Source of the DNA: Niabella drilacis
GTDB taxonomy: Bacteria > Bacteroidota > Bacteroidia > Chitinophagales > Chitinophagaceae
Direction of reading: 5' to 3'
NCBI RefSeq assembly: GCF_900101395.1
Contig: NZ_FMZO01000002.1
Span: 261,840-325,839, forward strand
DNA: 64,000 nucleotides
The notes under the pieces were generated by a model, which searched no databases, was not told where the DNA came from, and was given only the letters and a program-made list of their open reading frames with translations. This document shows, piece after piece, positions 17,091 through 25,756 of the stretch; positions within the stretch are counted from its first letter, which is position 1; every line of letters begins with the position of its first letter. The position numbers and the translations under genes are program-made.

Positions 17091-17334
17091 AGTTCAGCGT
17101 TTCACGCCAGATCCGTGTGTCACGGCTCACGAATCACGGGCAGGTTTCATGTTTGAAGTTCCAGGTTAAAGATCGGCTTCATGCTTGATGTTCCATGAAC
17201 TATTGAACATTGACTATCGACTATTGCCCATTGACACCGATCAGCCCCAATCTTATCCTTAATCCTGAATTCTCATTTACATACCTTCACATTCCCACTG
17301 CCGAATTTTCGGGATCTGATGGCTGATATCCCCG
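17091..17334. repeat. Spacer with dispersed repeat words
   Basis: This 244-bp gap holds text also seen, with changes, at 49741-49785 and 51440-51580: words like TCACGGCTCACG, GTTTGAAGTTCCAGG and, at 17194-17235, a run of ATTGAC/ACTATTG words beginning CATGAACTATTGA. It looks like a degenerate intergenic repeat family, not a gene. Confidence 0.6.
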
Positions 17335-18780
17335 TTACTGCCACCAAAGTTTTGTGCCCTTGGTATCGCCGCCGATAGCTGCCGCAGCGGCTTCTTTATT
17401 TTTATTATTGGTATTCGTTTCCACAACGGGGTAGGTCAACCGGCTGGGAACCATGGTTACATTGGGGTCCAGCGAGCCGGCCACAGGAGCTATAAACAGG
17501 GGCGTTCCATCCGGTTTTGTAAACTGCAGGCGGAGCCGCTCGTACCATGATTGTAATCCCTGCATATACAACGCGATCCATTTTTGTGAGCCGACCTGGT
17601 TTTTCCAGTTGGCGCTATGGTACGGAACGGAGTTGATATAGGTGGTGGCAGCGGCTTCCGGAACCCTCCAGAAATCCATACTGGTCCGGATCCCGGCTTC
17701 ATAGGATACAGCTGCGGGGCTTCCTACGTTCATACCTCTTGCTGCTGCTTCTGTCAGCAGGAACTGTACTTCTGAAGCCGTCATTAATATACCTGGAAAA
17801 TCCGGTGCATACACGCGCACACCGGGCGTGGAGTACTTCTGGGCATCGGCCGCGGAGTTGGTTCCGAGCCCATAGGGTTTGCCCAGAATGGCTTTTGAAT
17901 TTTTTGCCGGCCGGGCGTATAGCTTTAAACGCGGATCGTTTAATGCCTGCATAAAGTTGACCATCGTTTCACTGACTACAAATTCTACCTGCTCTCTTCC
18001 AAAGTCGTTGTACGGGTTCTGATTGGGTGCCTGGCTGGTATATGGGAACAGGGCATTGTCGGCATTGGTAGTGATTACCCCGTTTTTGGCGGCTGTTTCA
18101 ATGGCCGATTTTGCTTCTGCAGGTGTTGCTTTGCTCATGCGCATGGCAATACGCAGGATAAGGGAATTGGCCAGCTTTTTCCATTTCAGTACGTCGCCAT
18201 TGTAAATGACATCTCCGGATCCGTAGCTTTCTTTGGAAACATCCAGTGCGCCCTGGTATTCATTCAGCCTTTTTAGAAAATCGGCATACATACCTGCGGC
18301 ATCATCATAAACCGGAGTGGGAATGCTGTCCGATAAAGCGCTGGAATAAGGAATATTACCGTAAGCGTCAGCAAGCGTTTGATAAAGCCATACCTGCAGG
18401 ATGCCGGCGATCGCATTTTGATTGGGAACAGGATCCTGGATAGCCGCGCCCCGGTTGAGGTCGGTCAGTGTTTGAAGATCTTTCAACGGGCGGCTGTAAA
18501 GCGACCATAAAGAGGAGTTGCCGGCTTCACCAAGACTATAGCGGCTGTCTTCTTCCTTGTCCGATGCGGCCCAGTATTGCGCATAGTGCATCCCGATGCG
18601 GTTATTTACAAAAGAATTGTATAAGATATCCATGGCGCTCTTTTCTGCAGAAAGCAATAACTGTTCCGGTGTTACCGTGGAGGGTTTTACAGGGTCGGTG
18701 TTCAGCTGGTCAAATTTGCTGCAGGAGAACAGGTATAGGACCAGCAATAAAAGGACTGATGTATTGATAAGGAGTTTCAT
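17335..18780 (-). CDS. SusD/RagB-type nutrient-binding outer-membrane lipoprotein
   Basis: Surface lipoprotein that captures ligand for its SusC partner. It has 481 residues with a lipoprotein signal peptide (LYLFSCSK, lipidated Cys20). FDQLNTDPVKPSTVTPEQLL at the mature N-terminus and the helical repeats (AYGNIPYSSAL, NSLILRIAMRMS, TASEVQFLLTEAAARG) place it in the SusD-like group 2 subfamily. It begins 11 bp after the SusC stop on the same strand, so the two form an operon. No glycoside hydrolase is adjacent, so the ligand could be peptide or glycan. Confidence 0.93.
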   Translation of the reverse strand: MKLLINTSVLLLLVLYLFSCSKFDQLNTDPVKPSTVTPEQLLLSAEKSAMDILYNSFVNNRIGMHYAQYWAASDKEEDSRYSLGEAGNSSLWSLYSRPLKDLQTLTDLNRGAAIQDPVPNQNAIAGILQVWLYQTLADAYGNIPYSSALSDSIPTPVYDDAAGMYADFLKRLNEYQGALDVSKESYGSGDVIYNGDVLKWKKLANSLILRIAMRMSKATPAEAKSAIETAAKNGVITTNADNALFPYTSQAPNQNPYNDFGREQVEFVVSETMVNFMQALNDPRLKLYARPAKNSKAILGKPYGLGTNSAADAQKYSTPGVRVYAPDFPGILMTASEVQFLLTEAAARGMNVGSPAAVSYEAGIRTSMDFWRVPEAAATTYINSVPYHSANWKNQVGSQKWIALYMQGLQSWYERLRLQFTKPDGTPLFIAPVAGSLDPNVTMVPSRLTYPVVETNTNNKNKEAAAAAIGGDTKGTKLWWQ

Positions 18781-18791
18781 TTCGTATGTTT

Positions 18792-21700
18792 TTAAAATCC
18801 GATATTGAGGTTTAAACCAAAGGAACGGACGGATGGCAGGGCACCGCCTTCGAGGCCCTGTATGTTCCCCGTTCCGTTGGCAATATTGGAGGGGTCAACA
18901 TTGGGCGCATTGGACCTGATCAGCCACAGGTTACGTCCGTATAGTGAAAATGTGATATTGTCGGCACTTATTTTTTGAGCCCAGGTATGGGGGAGCTGGT
19001 ACCCCAGTGTTACTTCGCGCAGGTAAACATAGCTGGCATCGTACACATTAGCCGCGTTGATGTTCTTTCCAAAGTTGTTCTTGAAATGATCCATAGCAGT
19101 AAGGGTCTTCGAAAAGGACGTTCCATCCGGTAATACGCCGGATACTTCCACACCGTTCTCCCTTATATCGCCTTCTGCGGTTTCCGCCAGCAGTCCCGAA
19201 GCCAGTCCGTACATATTGGTATAGGAAAAGAACTTACCTCCCTTGCTGTAGTCGATCAGGGCACCTAATGTGATATTTTTGTAGGTAAGGTTATTGGTGA
19301 TACCTCCCACATAATCGGGATACACACTGCCCAACGGAACAACAGTTGCCGTTTTAATATAATGGCCGGATTCATCAATGAGTTTTTGACCATTTAAATA
19401 GGTGTAATCAAAACCATACAGTGTTCCTAATGGTTGCCCTTTAACGGCTACTACAGATACCTGGTTCAACCTTCTTTCGGTACCGATATTGATCCGGTCG
19501 ATCACCTCGTTGCCATTTTGCGCCAGGTCGAGTACTTTGTTTTTGTTTTTTGAAAAGTTGAAACCGATGTTCCATTTAAAGTTTTCCGATTGTACCGGTG
19601 TTCCGTCGAGCCGGAGCTCGATTCCCCTGTTGCGGACACTGCCGGCATTGAGCAGGTATTGTGTGTACCCGTTGGTGGGTGAAACGTTCACCGGGATGAT
19701 CTGGTTCTTCGTAACACGGTCATAGTAGGTAAAGTCGATGCCCACCCGGTTGCCGAATAGTTTTAGTTCGATACCGGCTTCTTTTTCGGTGGTTTTTTCG
19801 GGCAGCAACAATGGGTTCCTCTTCAGATCGTCTACCGATACATACGGTACACCGTTAAAGAGTTGGGGCAACAGGTAGGTGAGGTAAATATTGTAGGGAT
19901 CGGTATCACTGCCTACCTGCGCAATGCCTGCCCGCACCTTGCCAAAGCTCAGCCATTTAGCATGTTGAAGCCAGTCTGAAAAAACGACCGATGTGGAGGC
20001 CGATGGATAAAAATAAGAGCGGTTGGCAGCAGGCAGGGTAGAGGACCAGTCGTTCCTCCCGCTCAGTTCAAGGAAAATATTGTTGTTATACCCAATAGTG
20101 GCCGTTCCAAACAGGGAATTGATCTGCTTGCGCGGACGGGCTTCGGTAATGGTAGGTGGTGCAGAAATATTGGGCAGCGTATATACACCGGGGGTAATAA
20201 GGCCGGCTCCTGCAGGTGTGGTGCCTGTAAAAAGGCTTACATTTTGTTTCATCATATTACCGCCAATGGTAGCGCCAATGTTGAACAGCCGGCCAATATC
20301 CTTTTTAATATTGGCCGTCAGCATATAATTCATTTCCCGGAAGTCGATGGTATTGCGGGCATAGCTTCCCAGGAAATAATCTTTGGCCGTTCGCTCTTCC
20401 TGTAGTGTGTGATAGCTGTCCATAAAGGCCTGCGCGTTAAAGGAAAGCCAGTCGAGTGGTTTATATTCCAGGCCTACGGAACCAAACAGGCGACTCCGGT
20501 CATCGTTCTGGTATTCCATATAGCGGGTCCAGTAGGGATTGTTGGCAAAGTTGGGAGTGGGGTCGTCAAAGGTTTTCCGGTTCCAGCTGATCTGTGTTCC
20601 GTCGGCATACCGGTACTCCTGCATCCGGCTCATATCCCATTGCCGCTGGCCGTATTCACTAAACAGGTTCATTACATTTTGCCCGGTGAAGCCGGTTCCT
20701 GGTCGCCCTTTTGCCTTCGTATAGGAGTACCTTGCCCCGGCGCTGGCGGTTAACTGCCCGGTTATTTTATAGGAGCCGTTGATCCCCACGTTGGTTCTTG
20801 AGAGGCGGGAGTTGGGCAATACAAAGCGCTGGCGGGTATCTGCCAGGCCAATGCGGATGGAACCCTTATCACTGCTGCCTCCTGCGCTTACACTGTTGGT
20901 AACCGTTACCCCGGTCTGGAAGAAATCCTTAATATTATCGGGTTGCGGCGACCAGGGGGCGGTTTGGCCAAAATAGGGGTTGTTCTTATTTTGATCAAAA
21001 GACCAGTAATGGCGTACCAGGCGCCCATCGAGCGCGGGCCCCCATGATTCATCCACTGCAAATTCCGGCAGGAGGTCGTAGCCGCCCAACAATGGATCAT
21101 TGTAGGTGGGCGTGTTTTTAAAATAAGTGCGATTGTCAATTAACGTGTCTCTTCCGTTGAACCATTTACCCTGGTAATACCGGATGAGCGTGTCGAAGGT
21201 TCCGTTACTGCCGCCTCCGTATTTATTCTGGTAATCGGGCAATACATATACCCTGTCGGTTTGTACATTCAGACTGTAGTTGATACCGATCTTTTTGCCA
21301 CCGCCGTTTGTTTTCTTCGTGGTTACCAATACCACACCGTTCTGCCCGCGGCTTCCGTAAAGCGCCGTGGCAGCGGCCCCTTTCAATACAGATACCTGGT
21401 CGATATCATCAGGATTAATGTCCTGTACAGGGCTGCCATAGTCGAACCCGCCGCCACCGATCTGCTGACCGTAGGAGTTGGTGTTCAGGTTGCTGAAGGG
21501 GATGCCGTCTACCACAAACAGGGCATTATTATCTCCCAGGATGGATTTTGGCCCCCGGATCGTAACCTTGCTGGAACCACCCATGGATCCGCTGTTGGTG
21601 GTGATGCTCACACCGGGAACCCTTCCCGCCAGGTTATTGACAAAATTGACCTCCTTGGCGGTCTGGATCTCCGATCCCTTTACTTCCGAAATGGCATAGC

Positions 21701-22412
21701 CCACCGACCGGCTTTTTTTGGAGATGCCCATGGCGGTAACGGTTACCCGTTCCAGCTCTTCGGATGATTTTTTACCTTCCAAACGGATCGACAGTGGCTT
21801 GTTGGGGTTGGTTAAAGTTACTTCAAGATCGGGATTGCCCACATTGGAGAACACCACTTTTATACCCTGCCGGAACGGGATGGAAAAAACACCATCCTCA
21901 CCGGCGGTATACAATTTTCCATCGGGGTAGGTAATGCTGGCATTGGGCAGTGGCTGGCCGGCACTGCCGGTTATCCTGCCTTTGATAAAGAGGGCGTCTC
22001 CGGCCCCTGCCACCGCATTGGGCAGGGTATCTGCGGGAGCCGTGGATCGTTCCGTGATGGTATCTTTAAGGGCCCCGGCTTTACTGCTCCATCGCCCTGC
22101 CTGAACCTGGTTGCCTTCAAAACGGATCAGGAGGCTGTCAAAACCCGGAAGAACAATGGTGTAGGATTGGGGAAACAGTACGTTATAGAGCTGAAGGGAA
22201 TCCCCGGCCGCAGCTTTTATTGCAAAAAGCCCTTCGGCATCTGTGCGCGCTGAATCTCCTGAAGAAGAAAGCCGGAGCAGGGTATTGGAAAGGCCCATAC
22301 CGGATCTTCCAATGACCTTGCCATGAATAGCGGATGTGTTTTGTGCCTGTAATGGAAGCACTGCTCCCCACAGCATAACAGTGATGAGTAGCCGGATAGG
22401 TCTGCAAATCAT
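18792..22412 (-). CDS. SusC/RagA-type TonB-linked outer-membrane receptor
   Basis: A 1206-residue outer-membrane receptor that forms a complex with the SusD protein encoded after it. Signal peptide at about 1-23 (ending LPLQAQ). Two carboxypeptidase-regulatory-like domains follow: a first at about 27-95 and a second at about 143-215. Next come the plug (ERVTVTAMGISKKSRSVGYA, then VRIRGP-like KVTIRGPKSILGDNNALFVVDGIPF) and a 22-strand barrel ending SFGLNLNIGF. It has no STN domain and no adjacent sigma/anti-sigma genes, unlike the receptor at the left edge, so its control differs. A 12-bp palindrome lies about 30 bp upstream of its start. Confidence 0.95.
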   Translation of the reverse strand: MICRPIRLLITVMLWGAVLPLQAQNTSAIHGKVIGRSGMGLSNTLLRLSSSGDSARTDAEGLFAIKAAAGDSLQLYNVLFPQSYTIVLPGFDSLLIRFEGNQVQAGRWSSKAGALKDTITERSTAPADTLPNAVAGAGDALFIKGRITGSAGQPLPNASITYPDGKLYTAGEDGVFSIPFRQGIKVVFSNVGNPDLEVTLTNPNKPLSIRLEGKKSSEELERVTVTAMGISKKSRSVGYAISEVKGSEIQTAKEVNFVNNLAGRVPGVSITTNSGSMGGSSKVTIRGPKSILGDNNALFVVDGIPFSNLNTNSYGQQIGGGGFDYGSPVQDINPDDIDQVSVLKGAAATALYGSRGQNGVVLVTTKKTNGGGKKIGINYSLNVQTDRVYVLPDYQNKYGGGSNGTFDTLIRYYQGKWFNGRDTLIDNRTYFKNTPTYNDPLLGGYDLLPEFAVDESWGPALDGRLVRHYWSFDQNKNNPYFGQTAPWSPQPDNIKDFFQTGVTVTNSVSAGGSSDKGSIRIGLADTRQRFVLPNSRLSRTNVGINGSYKITGQLTASAGARYSYTKAKGRPGTGFTGQNVMNLFSEYGQRQWDMSRMQEYRYADGTQISWNRKTFDDPTPNFANNPYWTRYMEYQNDDRSRLFGSVGLEYKPLDWLSFNAQAFMDSYHTLQEERTAKDYFLGSYARNTIDFREMNYMLTANIKKDIGRLFNIGATIGGNMMKQNVSLFTGTTPAGAGLITPGVYTLPNISAPPTITEARPRKQINSLFGTATIGYNNNIFLELSGRNDWSSTLPAANRSYFYPSASTSVVFSDWLQHAKWLSFGKVRAGIAQVGSDTDPYNIYLTYLLPQLFNGVPYVSVDDLKRNPLLLPEKTTEKEAGIELKLFGNRVGIDFTYYDRVTKNQIIPVNVSPTNGYTQYLLNAGSVRNRGIELRLDGTPVQSENFKWNIGFNFSKNKNKVLDLAQNGNEVIDRINIGTERRLNQVSVVAVKGQPLGTLYGFDYTYLNGQKLIDESGHYIKTATVVPLGSVYPDYVGGITNNLTYKNITLGALIDYSKGGKFFSYTNMYGLASGLLAETAEGDIRENGVEVSGVLPDGTSFSKTLTAMDHFKNNFGKNINAANVYDASYVYLREVTLGYQLPHTWAQKISADNITFSLYGRNLWLIRSNAPNVDPSNIANGTGNIQGLEGGALPSVRSFGLNLNIGF

Positions 22413-22441
22413 AATAGAATTTGGGTTTAGTAGAACAATAG

Positions 22442-22453
22442 ATCAGATCTGAT
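22442..22453. promoter_or_regulatory. 12-bp perfect palindrome upstream of susC
   Basis: ATCAGATCTGAT, 30 bp before the SusC start codon. It could be an operator; a palindrome of this length can also occur by chance. Confidence 0.25.
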
Positions 22454-22721
22454 TGGGCAAAACAGATCGGGATTCAGGTTATTATAAGTTTAACGACCCG
22501 GGACGGAAAAGATTGCCCGGTAACCGTTAAAGTTGGTTTAATTTGAAAATGGGAAGATGTGGGAATGTGGAAATGCACCAGGCATGAATCTGGGGCGGGG
22601 CAGTGTCAATAGTCAATGGAACAGCGAATAGGAAACGGTTCTAATGTTGAACTAAAGAAAACTCATCGAGCATGTAAGCGGATTTGACGTGAAACTTTAA
22701 ACCCGGAACGTTGAACAAAAT

Positions 22722-22755
22722 AAAAAAAGAGGTCACTTTTAAAAGTAACCTCTTT
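22722..22755 (-). terminator. Rho-independent terminator of sucC
   Basis: Inverted repeat AAAGAGGTcACTTTT / AAAAGTaACCTCTTT at 22726-22755 with one mismatch. Read on the minus strand, the stem is followed by a run of seven T (22728-22722). It lies 25 bp after the sucC stop. Confidence 0.85.
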
Positions 22756-22779
22756 CTCATTAAATGTAAATAAAATAAA

Positions 22780-23991
22780 CTATGCTACGGCTTTCTTCAC
22801 AAGGTCTGCTGCTTCACTTAACAAGATAGCGGATTCTACTTTCAGACCGCTCTCGTCAATAAGTTTTTTTGCTTCCTCTGCATTGGTGCCCTGCAGGCGT
22901 ACAATGATCGGGATCGTAATATTGCCCAGGTTTTTGTAGGCTTCAATAACGCCGGCTGCCACACGGTCGCAGCGAACGATACCGCCAAAAATATTGATCA
23001 GGATAGCTTTTACCGCCGGGTCTTTCATAATGATCTTGAAACCGGCTTCAACGGTCTGGGCATTGGCCGTACCGCCCACATCCAGGAAGTTGGCCGGCTC
23101 TCCGCCGCTTAATTTGATCATATCCATAGTTGCCATAGCCAGGCCGGCTCCATTGACCATACAGCCCACGTTGCCATCTAATTTTACAAAATTCAGGTTG
23201 TATTTACCCGCTTCTACTTCTGTGGGATCTTCTTCGGTAACATCCCGCAGCGAAGCCAGGTCAGCGTGCCGCATCATGGCATTGTCGTCCAGGTTCATCT
23301 TACAGTCAACCGCAATGATCTTGTCGTCAGCTGCTTTAAACAGGGGATTGATCTCCAGCATACTGCAGTCCAGTCCAACATAAGCATCATACAGGTTGGT
23401 TACAAACTTTACGCAGTTCTTAAAAGCGGCGCCGGTGAGGCCCAGGTTGAACGCGATCTTGCGCGCCTGGAATCCGAGTAAACGGCCGGAAGGGTGTACC
23501 CATTCTTTAAAGATCTTCTCCGGGGTTTCATGCGCTACGTCTTCGATGCTCATACCGCCTTCGGTACTGTACATGATCACGTTCTGCCCCTTGCTGCGGT
23601 CGAGCAGGATGGAAAGATAGAACTCCTGTCTTTCTGAAGGGCCGTCATAGTACATGTCCTGTGCTACAAAAATCTTGTTTACAACTTTTCCCGCAGGCCC
23701 CGTCTGCACGGTTACCAATGTTCCGCCCAGGATGCCTTTGGCAAACTCCTCAACCTCTTCCAGGGATTTAGCTACCTTAACGCCGTTGATACCGGTTTCC
23801 TTAATGGCGCCCTTTCCGCGTCCGCCGGCATGGATCTGCGCTTTAATAACAGCAAATTTGCTGCCGGTGTCTGTTTTGATCTTACGGTAAGCTTCTTCAG
23901 CTTCCTGCACAGAGCTGCAGGCATAACCTTCCTGTACCGGAACGTTGTATTTTTTTAATAATTCCTTGGCCTGATATTCGTGAAGATTCAT
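22780..23991 (-). CDS. sucC: Succinyl-CoA synthetase (ADP-forming), beta subunit
   Basis: Beta subunit of the TCA-cycle enzyme converting succinyl-CoA to succinate with nucleotide phosphorylation. It has 403 residues. The start MNLHEYQAKELLKKYNVPV is diagnostic; an ATP-grasp domain (KAQIHAGGRGKG) and a C-terminal CoA-ligase domain (GAGLAMATMDMIKLSGGEPANFLDVGG, INIFGGIVRCDRVA) follow. The alpha subunit gene (sucD) is not adjacent, so the complex must draw on a partner encoded elsewhere. A TATCTTCG about 25 bases upstream is a weak -7 candidate. Confidence 0.96.
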   Translation of the reverse strand: MNLHEYQAKELLKKYNVPVQEGYACSSVQEAEEAYRKIKTDTGSKFAVIKAQIHAGGRGKGAIKETGINGVKVAKSLEEVEEFAKGILGGTLVTVQTGPAGKVVNKIFVAQDMYYDGPSERQEFYLSILLDRSKGQNVIMYSTEGGMSIEDVAHETPEKIFKEWVHPSGRLLGFQARKIAFNLGLTGAAFKNCVKFVTNLYDAYVGLDCSMLEINPLFKAADDKIIAVDCKMNLDDNAMMRHADLASLRDVTEEDPTEVEAGKYNLNFVKLDGNVGCMVNGAGLAMATMDMIKLSGGEPANFLDVGGTANAQTVEAGFKIIMKDPAVKAILINIFGGIVRCDRVAAGVIEAYKNLGNITIPIIVRLQGTNAEEAKKLIDESGLKVESAILLSEAADLVKKAVA

Positions 23992-24335
23992 CTGTAATGA
24001 TTTTAGTAAAAAACTTTGGCACGAAGATAAGGATTCAGGGGAAACTTTATGGTCGGGTCAGGGCAAACGCATCTAAAATTTTAAAAGACCTTTCAAAACG
24101 GGGAGGCACTGTTTGCAGATCCGGTACTGTTTTTTCGCCTCCGTATGCTGCCGGTATCATTGCGCCGCCGGCCGGCAGGCGGACCTGTGTAAGGACCGGT
24201 GTAGCCTCTGTTGATGCCGGACCGATCCCGGTTAAGGAAGCTTTTGCACCGCGCTGCAGCCCGGGAATTTTGACCTGCGCAACCTTTAAAATACCGGGAC
24301 GGTCTTTTATAAAATCGTATCTTTAAAAAAACATC
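23992..24335. other. Divergent intergenic region sucC / coiled-coil gene
   Basis: 344 bp with putative -7 boxes at both ends: TATCTTCG (minus strand, near 24017) for sucC and TATCTTTA at 24318-24325 for the gene at 24336. An open frame from 23997 to 24326 on the plus strand has an unlikely composition and no recognisable domain; I treat it as noncoding. Confidence 0.5.
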
Positions 24336-24797
24336 ATGAGGAAAATGAAAACAAACAGACCCGGGCTGTTGCTGCTGGCCTTTTTACTGGTAGCAGGCGC
24401 CATACAGGCACAATCTATTTCAGCAGATTCCATTAAGACCCTGAAACTGCATAAAGAAATCCTTAAACAAACTACGGAGCTGAACAAGCAGAAGCTGAAC
24501 CTGGCAGAATACCAGAACAAGCTGGTAAAGCTTCAGAGCGACCTGGAAAAAGCCAATAAGGATGCCGCAAAAGCTGCTGCAGAAAGCAAGGATTATTCTC
24601 AGAAAATGGCCCGGAATCCGGGTGATCAGAAACTGGCAAAAAAAGCAAAAAAAGCAGCAAAGAATGCTTCATCCAGTAATAATAAGGCAGAAAAACTGAC
24701 CACGAATCTCGCCTCCCTGCAGCGGAATATTTCAAAGACCAATGACAAGGTCTCCGGCCTGGAAAAGAAGATCGCCGGGTTGCGCAGCCGGGGCTGA
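24336..24797 (+). CDS. Small secreted coiled-coil protein
   Basis: A 153-residue protein of unknown function. It has a signal peptide (about 1-26, ending AIQAQ) and then almost entirely charged helix with heptad-like spacing: LHKEILKQTTELNKQKLNLAEYQNKL and, after a Lys/Ala-rich stretch (KLAKKAKKAAKNA), LQRNISKTNDKVSGLEKKIAGL. It probably forms a periplasmic helical hairpin. There is no lipobox. The gene stands alone between sucC (divergent) and the purine nucleoside phosphorylase gene. Confidence 0.75.
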   Translation: MRKMKTNRPGLLLLAFLLVAGAIQAQSISADSIKTLKLHKEILKQTTELNKQKLNLAEYQNKLVKLQSDLEKANKDAAKAAAESKDYSQKMARNPGDQKLAKKAKKAAKNASSSNNKAEKLTTNLASLQRNISKTNDKVSGLEKKIAGLRSRG

Positions 24798-24892
24798 AGC
24801 CGCCGGGGACCCGCCCGGGATTTTGAATGTTAAGAGTTTTAGAAGAAACGCCGGATTCTTTTACGGGAAGTGTGTGTAGCTGTTAGTTTCAT

Positions 24893-24900
24893 TATATTTG
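24893..24900 (+). promoter_or_regulatory. -7 box of purine nucleoside phosphorylase promoter
   Basis: TATATTTG fits the consensus and ends 22 bases before the ATG at 24923. No convincing -33 element is seen. Confidence 0.6.
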
Positions 24901-24922
24901 CCCACACTTAATTGGAAGATCT

Positions 24923-25747
24923 ATGTCAGAATCTATCGTGGAACAGGTACGGGAAACCGTGGCTTTTCTGCAGGAGCAATACCCGGAAATCCCGGAGGTG
25001 GGCATCGTGCTGGGCAGCGGACTGGGCAATTTTGCAGCGGCGATTACCGTGGAAAAAGAAGTGCCCTATACAGCCATCCCTAACTTCCCTGTTTCAACCG
25101 TAAAAGGGCATTCCGGTAAATTGATCTTTGGCGAGCTGGCAGGAAAGAAAGTAGTGGCAATGGCCGGCCGGTTCCATTTTTATGAAGGATACACACCACA
25201 GGAAGTGGTTTTCCCCATACGGGTATTAAAATTATTGGGTATACGGCAACTCCTGCTGAGTAATGCGGCAGGAGGAGTGAACCCCGGTTTTTCCGTAGGG
25301 GATATCATGATCATTAATGACCACATCAGTTTTGGTACACCCAACCCGCTTGTGGGAAAGAATATCGATGAATGGGGAACCCGGTTCCCGGATATGAGCG
25401 AGCCCTACAGGAAATACCTGGTCACAAGGGCAAAGGAGATCTGCGCAGCGGCAGGTATTCATATAAGGGAAGGCGTTTATTATGCAGTGACCGGTCCTAC
25501 TTTTGAAACCCGTGCCGAGTATAAGATGATCCATACGCTGGGTGCCGATGCAGTAGGAATGAGTACCGTGCAGGAAACCATTGTAGCCAACCATATGGGG
25601 CTGGATGTTTTTGCGGTAAGCATTATTACCGACCTGGGTATCCGCGAAGAGGAGAACGTGATCACGCATGAAGAAGTGCTGGAAGCCGCCCGGGCGGCGG
25701 AACCCAAGCTGGCACATTTATTTACGGAAATGGTAGCCCGCGCATAA
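24923..25747 (+). CDS. Purine nucleoside phosphorylase
   Basis: Trimeric-type enzyme splitting inosine and guanosine with phosphate into base and ribose 1-phosphate in purine salvage. It has 274 residues. Family motifs: GIVLGSGLGNFA (phosphate loop), GHSGKLIFG, GRFHFYEGYTPQ, LLSNAAGGVNPGF, GPTFETRAEYKM and VGMSTVQETIVANHMGL. The late Asn that favours 6-oxopurines appears as ITDLG rather than the common ITN, so specificity should not be over-read. The porin-like gene follows after 9 bp, suggesting an operon. Confidence 0.94.
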   Translation: MSESIVEQVRETVAFLQEQYPEIPEVGIVLGSGLGNFAAAITVEKEVPYTAIPNFPVSTVKGHSGKLIFGELAGKKVVAMAGRFHFYEGYTPQEVVFPIRVLKLLGIRQLLLSNAAGGVNPGFSVGDIMIINDHISFGTPNPLVGKNIDEWGTRFPDMSEPYRKYLVTRAKEICAAAGIHIREGVYYAVTGPTFETRAEYKMIHTLGADAVGMSTVQETIVANHMGLDVFAVSIITDLGIREEENVITHEEVLEAARAAEPKLAHLFTEMVARA

Positions 25748-25756
25748 ATTCGATCA

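Larger units (their letters stand above)
22413..22779. other. Intergenic region between sucC and susC
   Basis: This 367-bp gap contains the sucC terminator (right end), a 12-bp palindrome near the SusC start and, at 22560-22715, low-complexity text with words such as GTCAATAGTCAATGG and GTGAAACTTTAAAC that recur in other spacers. No gene is seen. Confidence 0.55.

Noticed and set aside
23997-24326. Open frame of 109 codons on the plus strand between sucC and the coiled-coil gene
   Set aside because: Composition is not protein-like, no domain or signal is seen, and it covers both divergent promoter regions.
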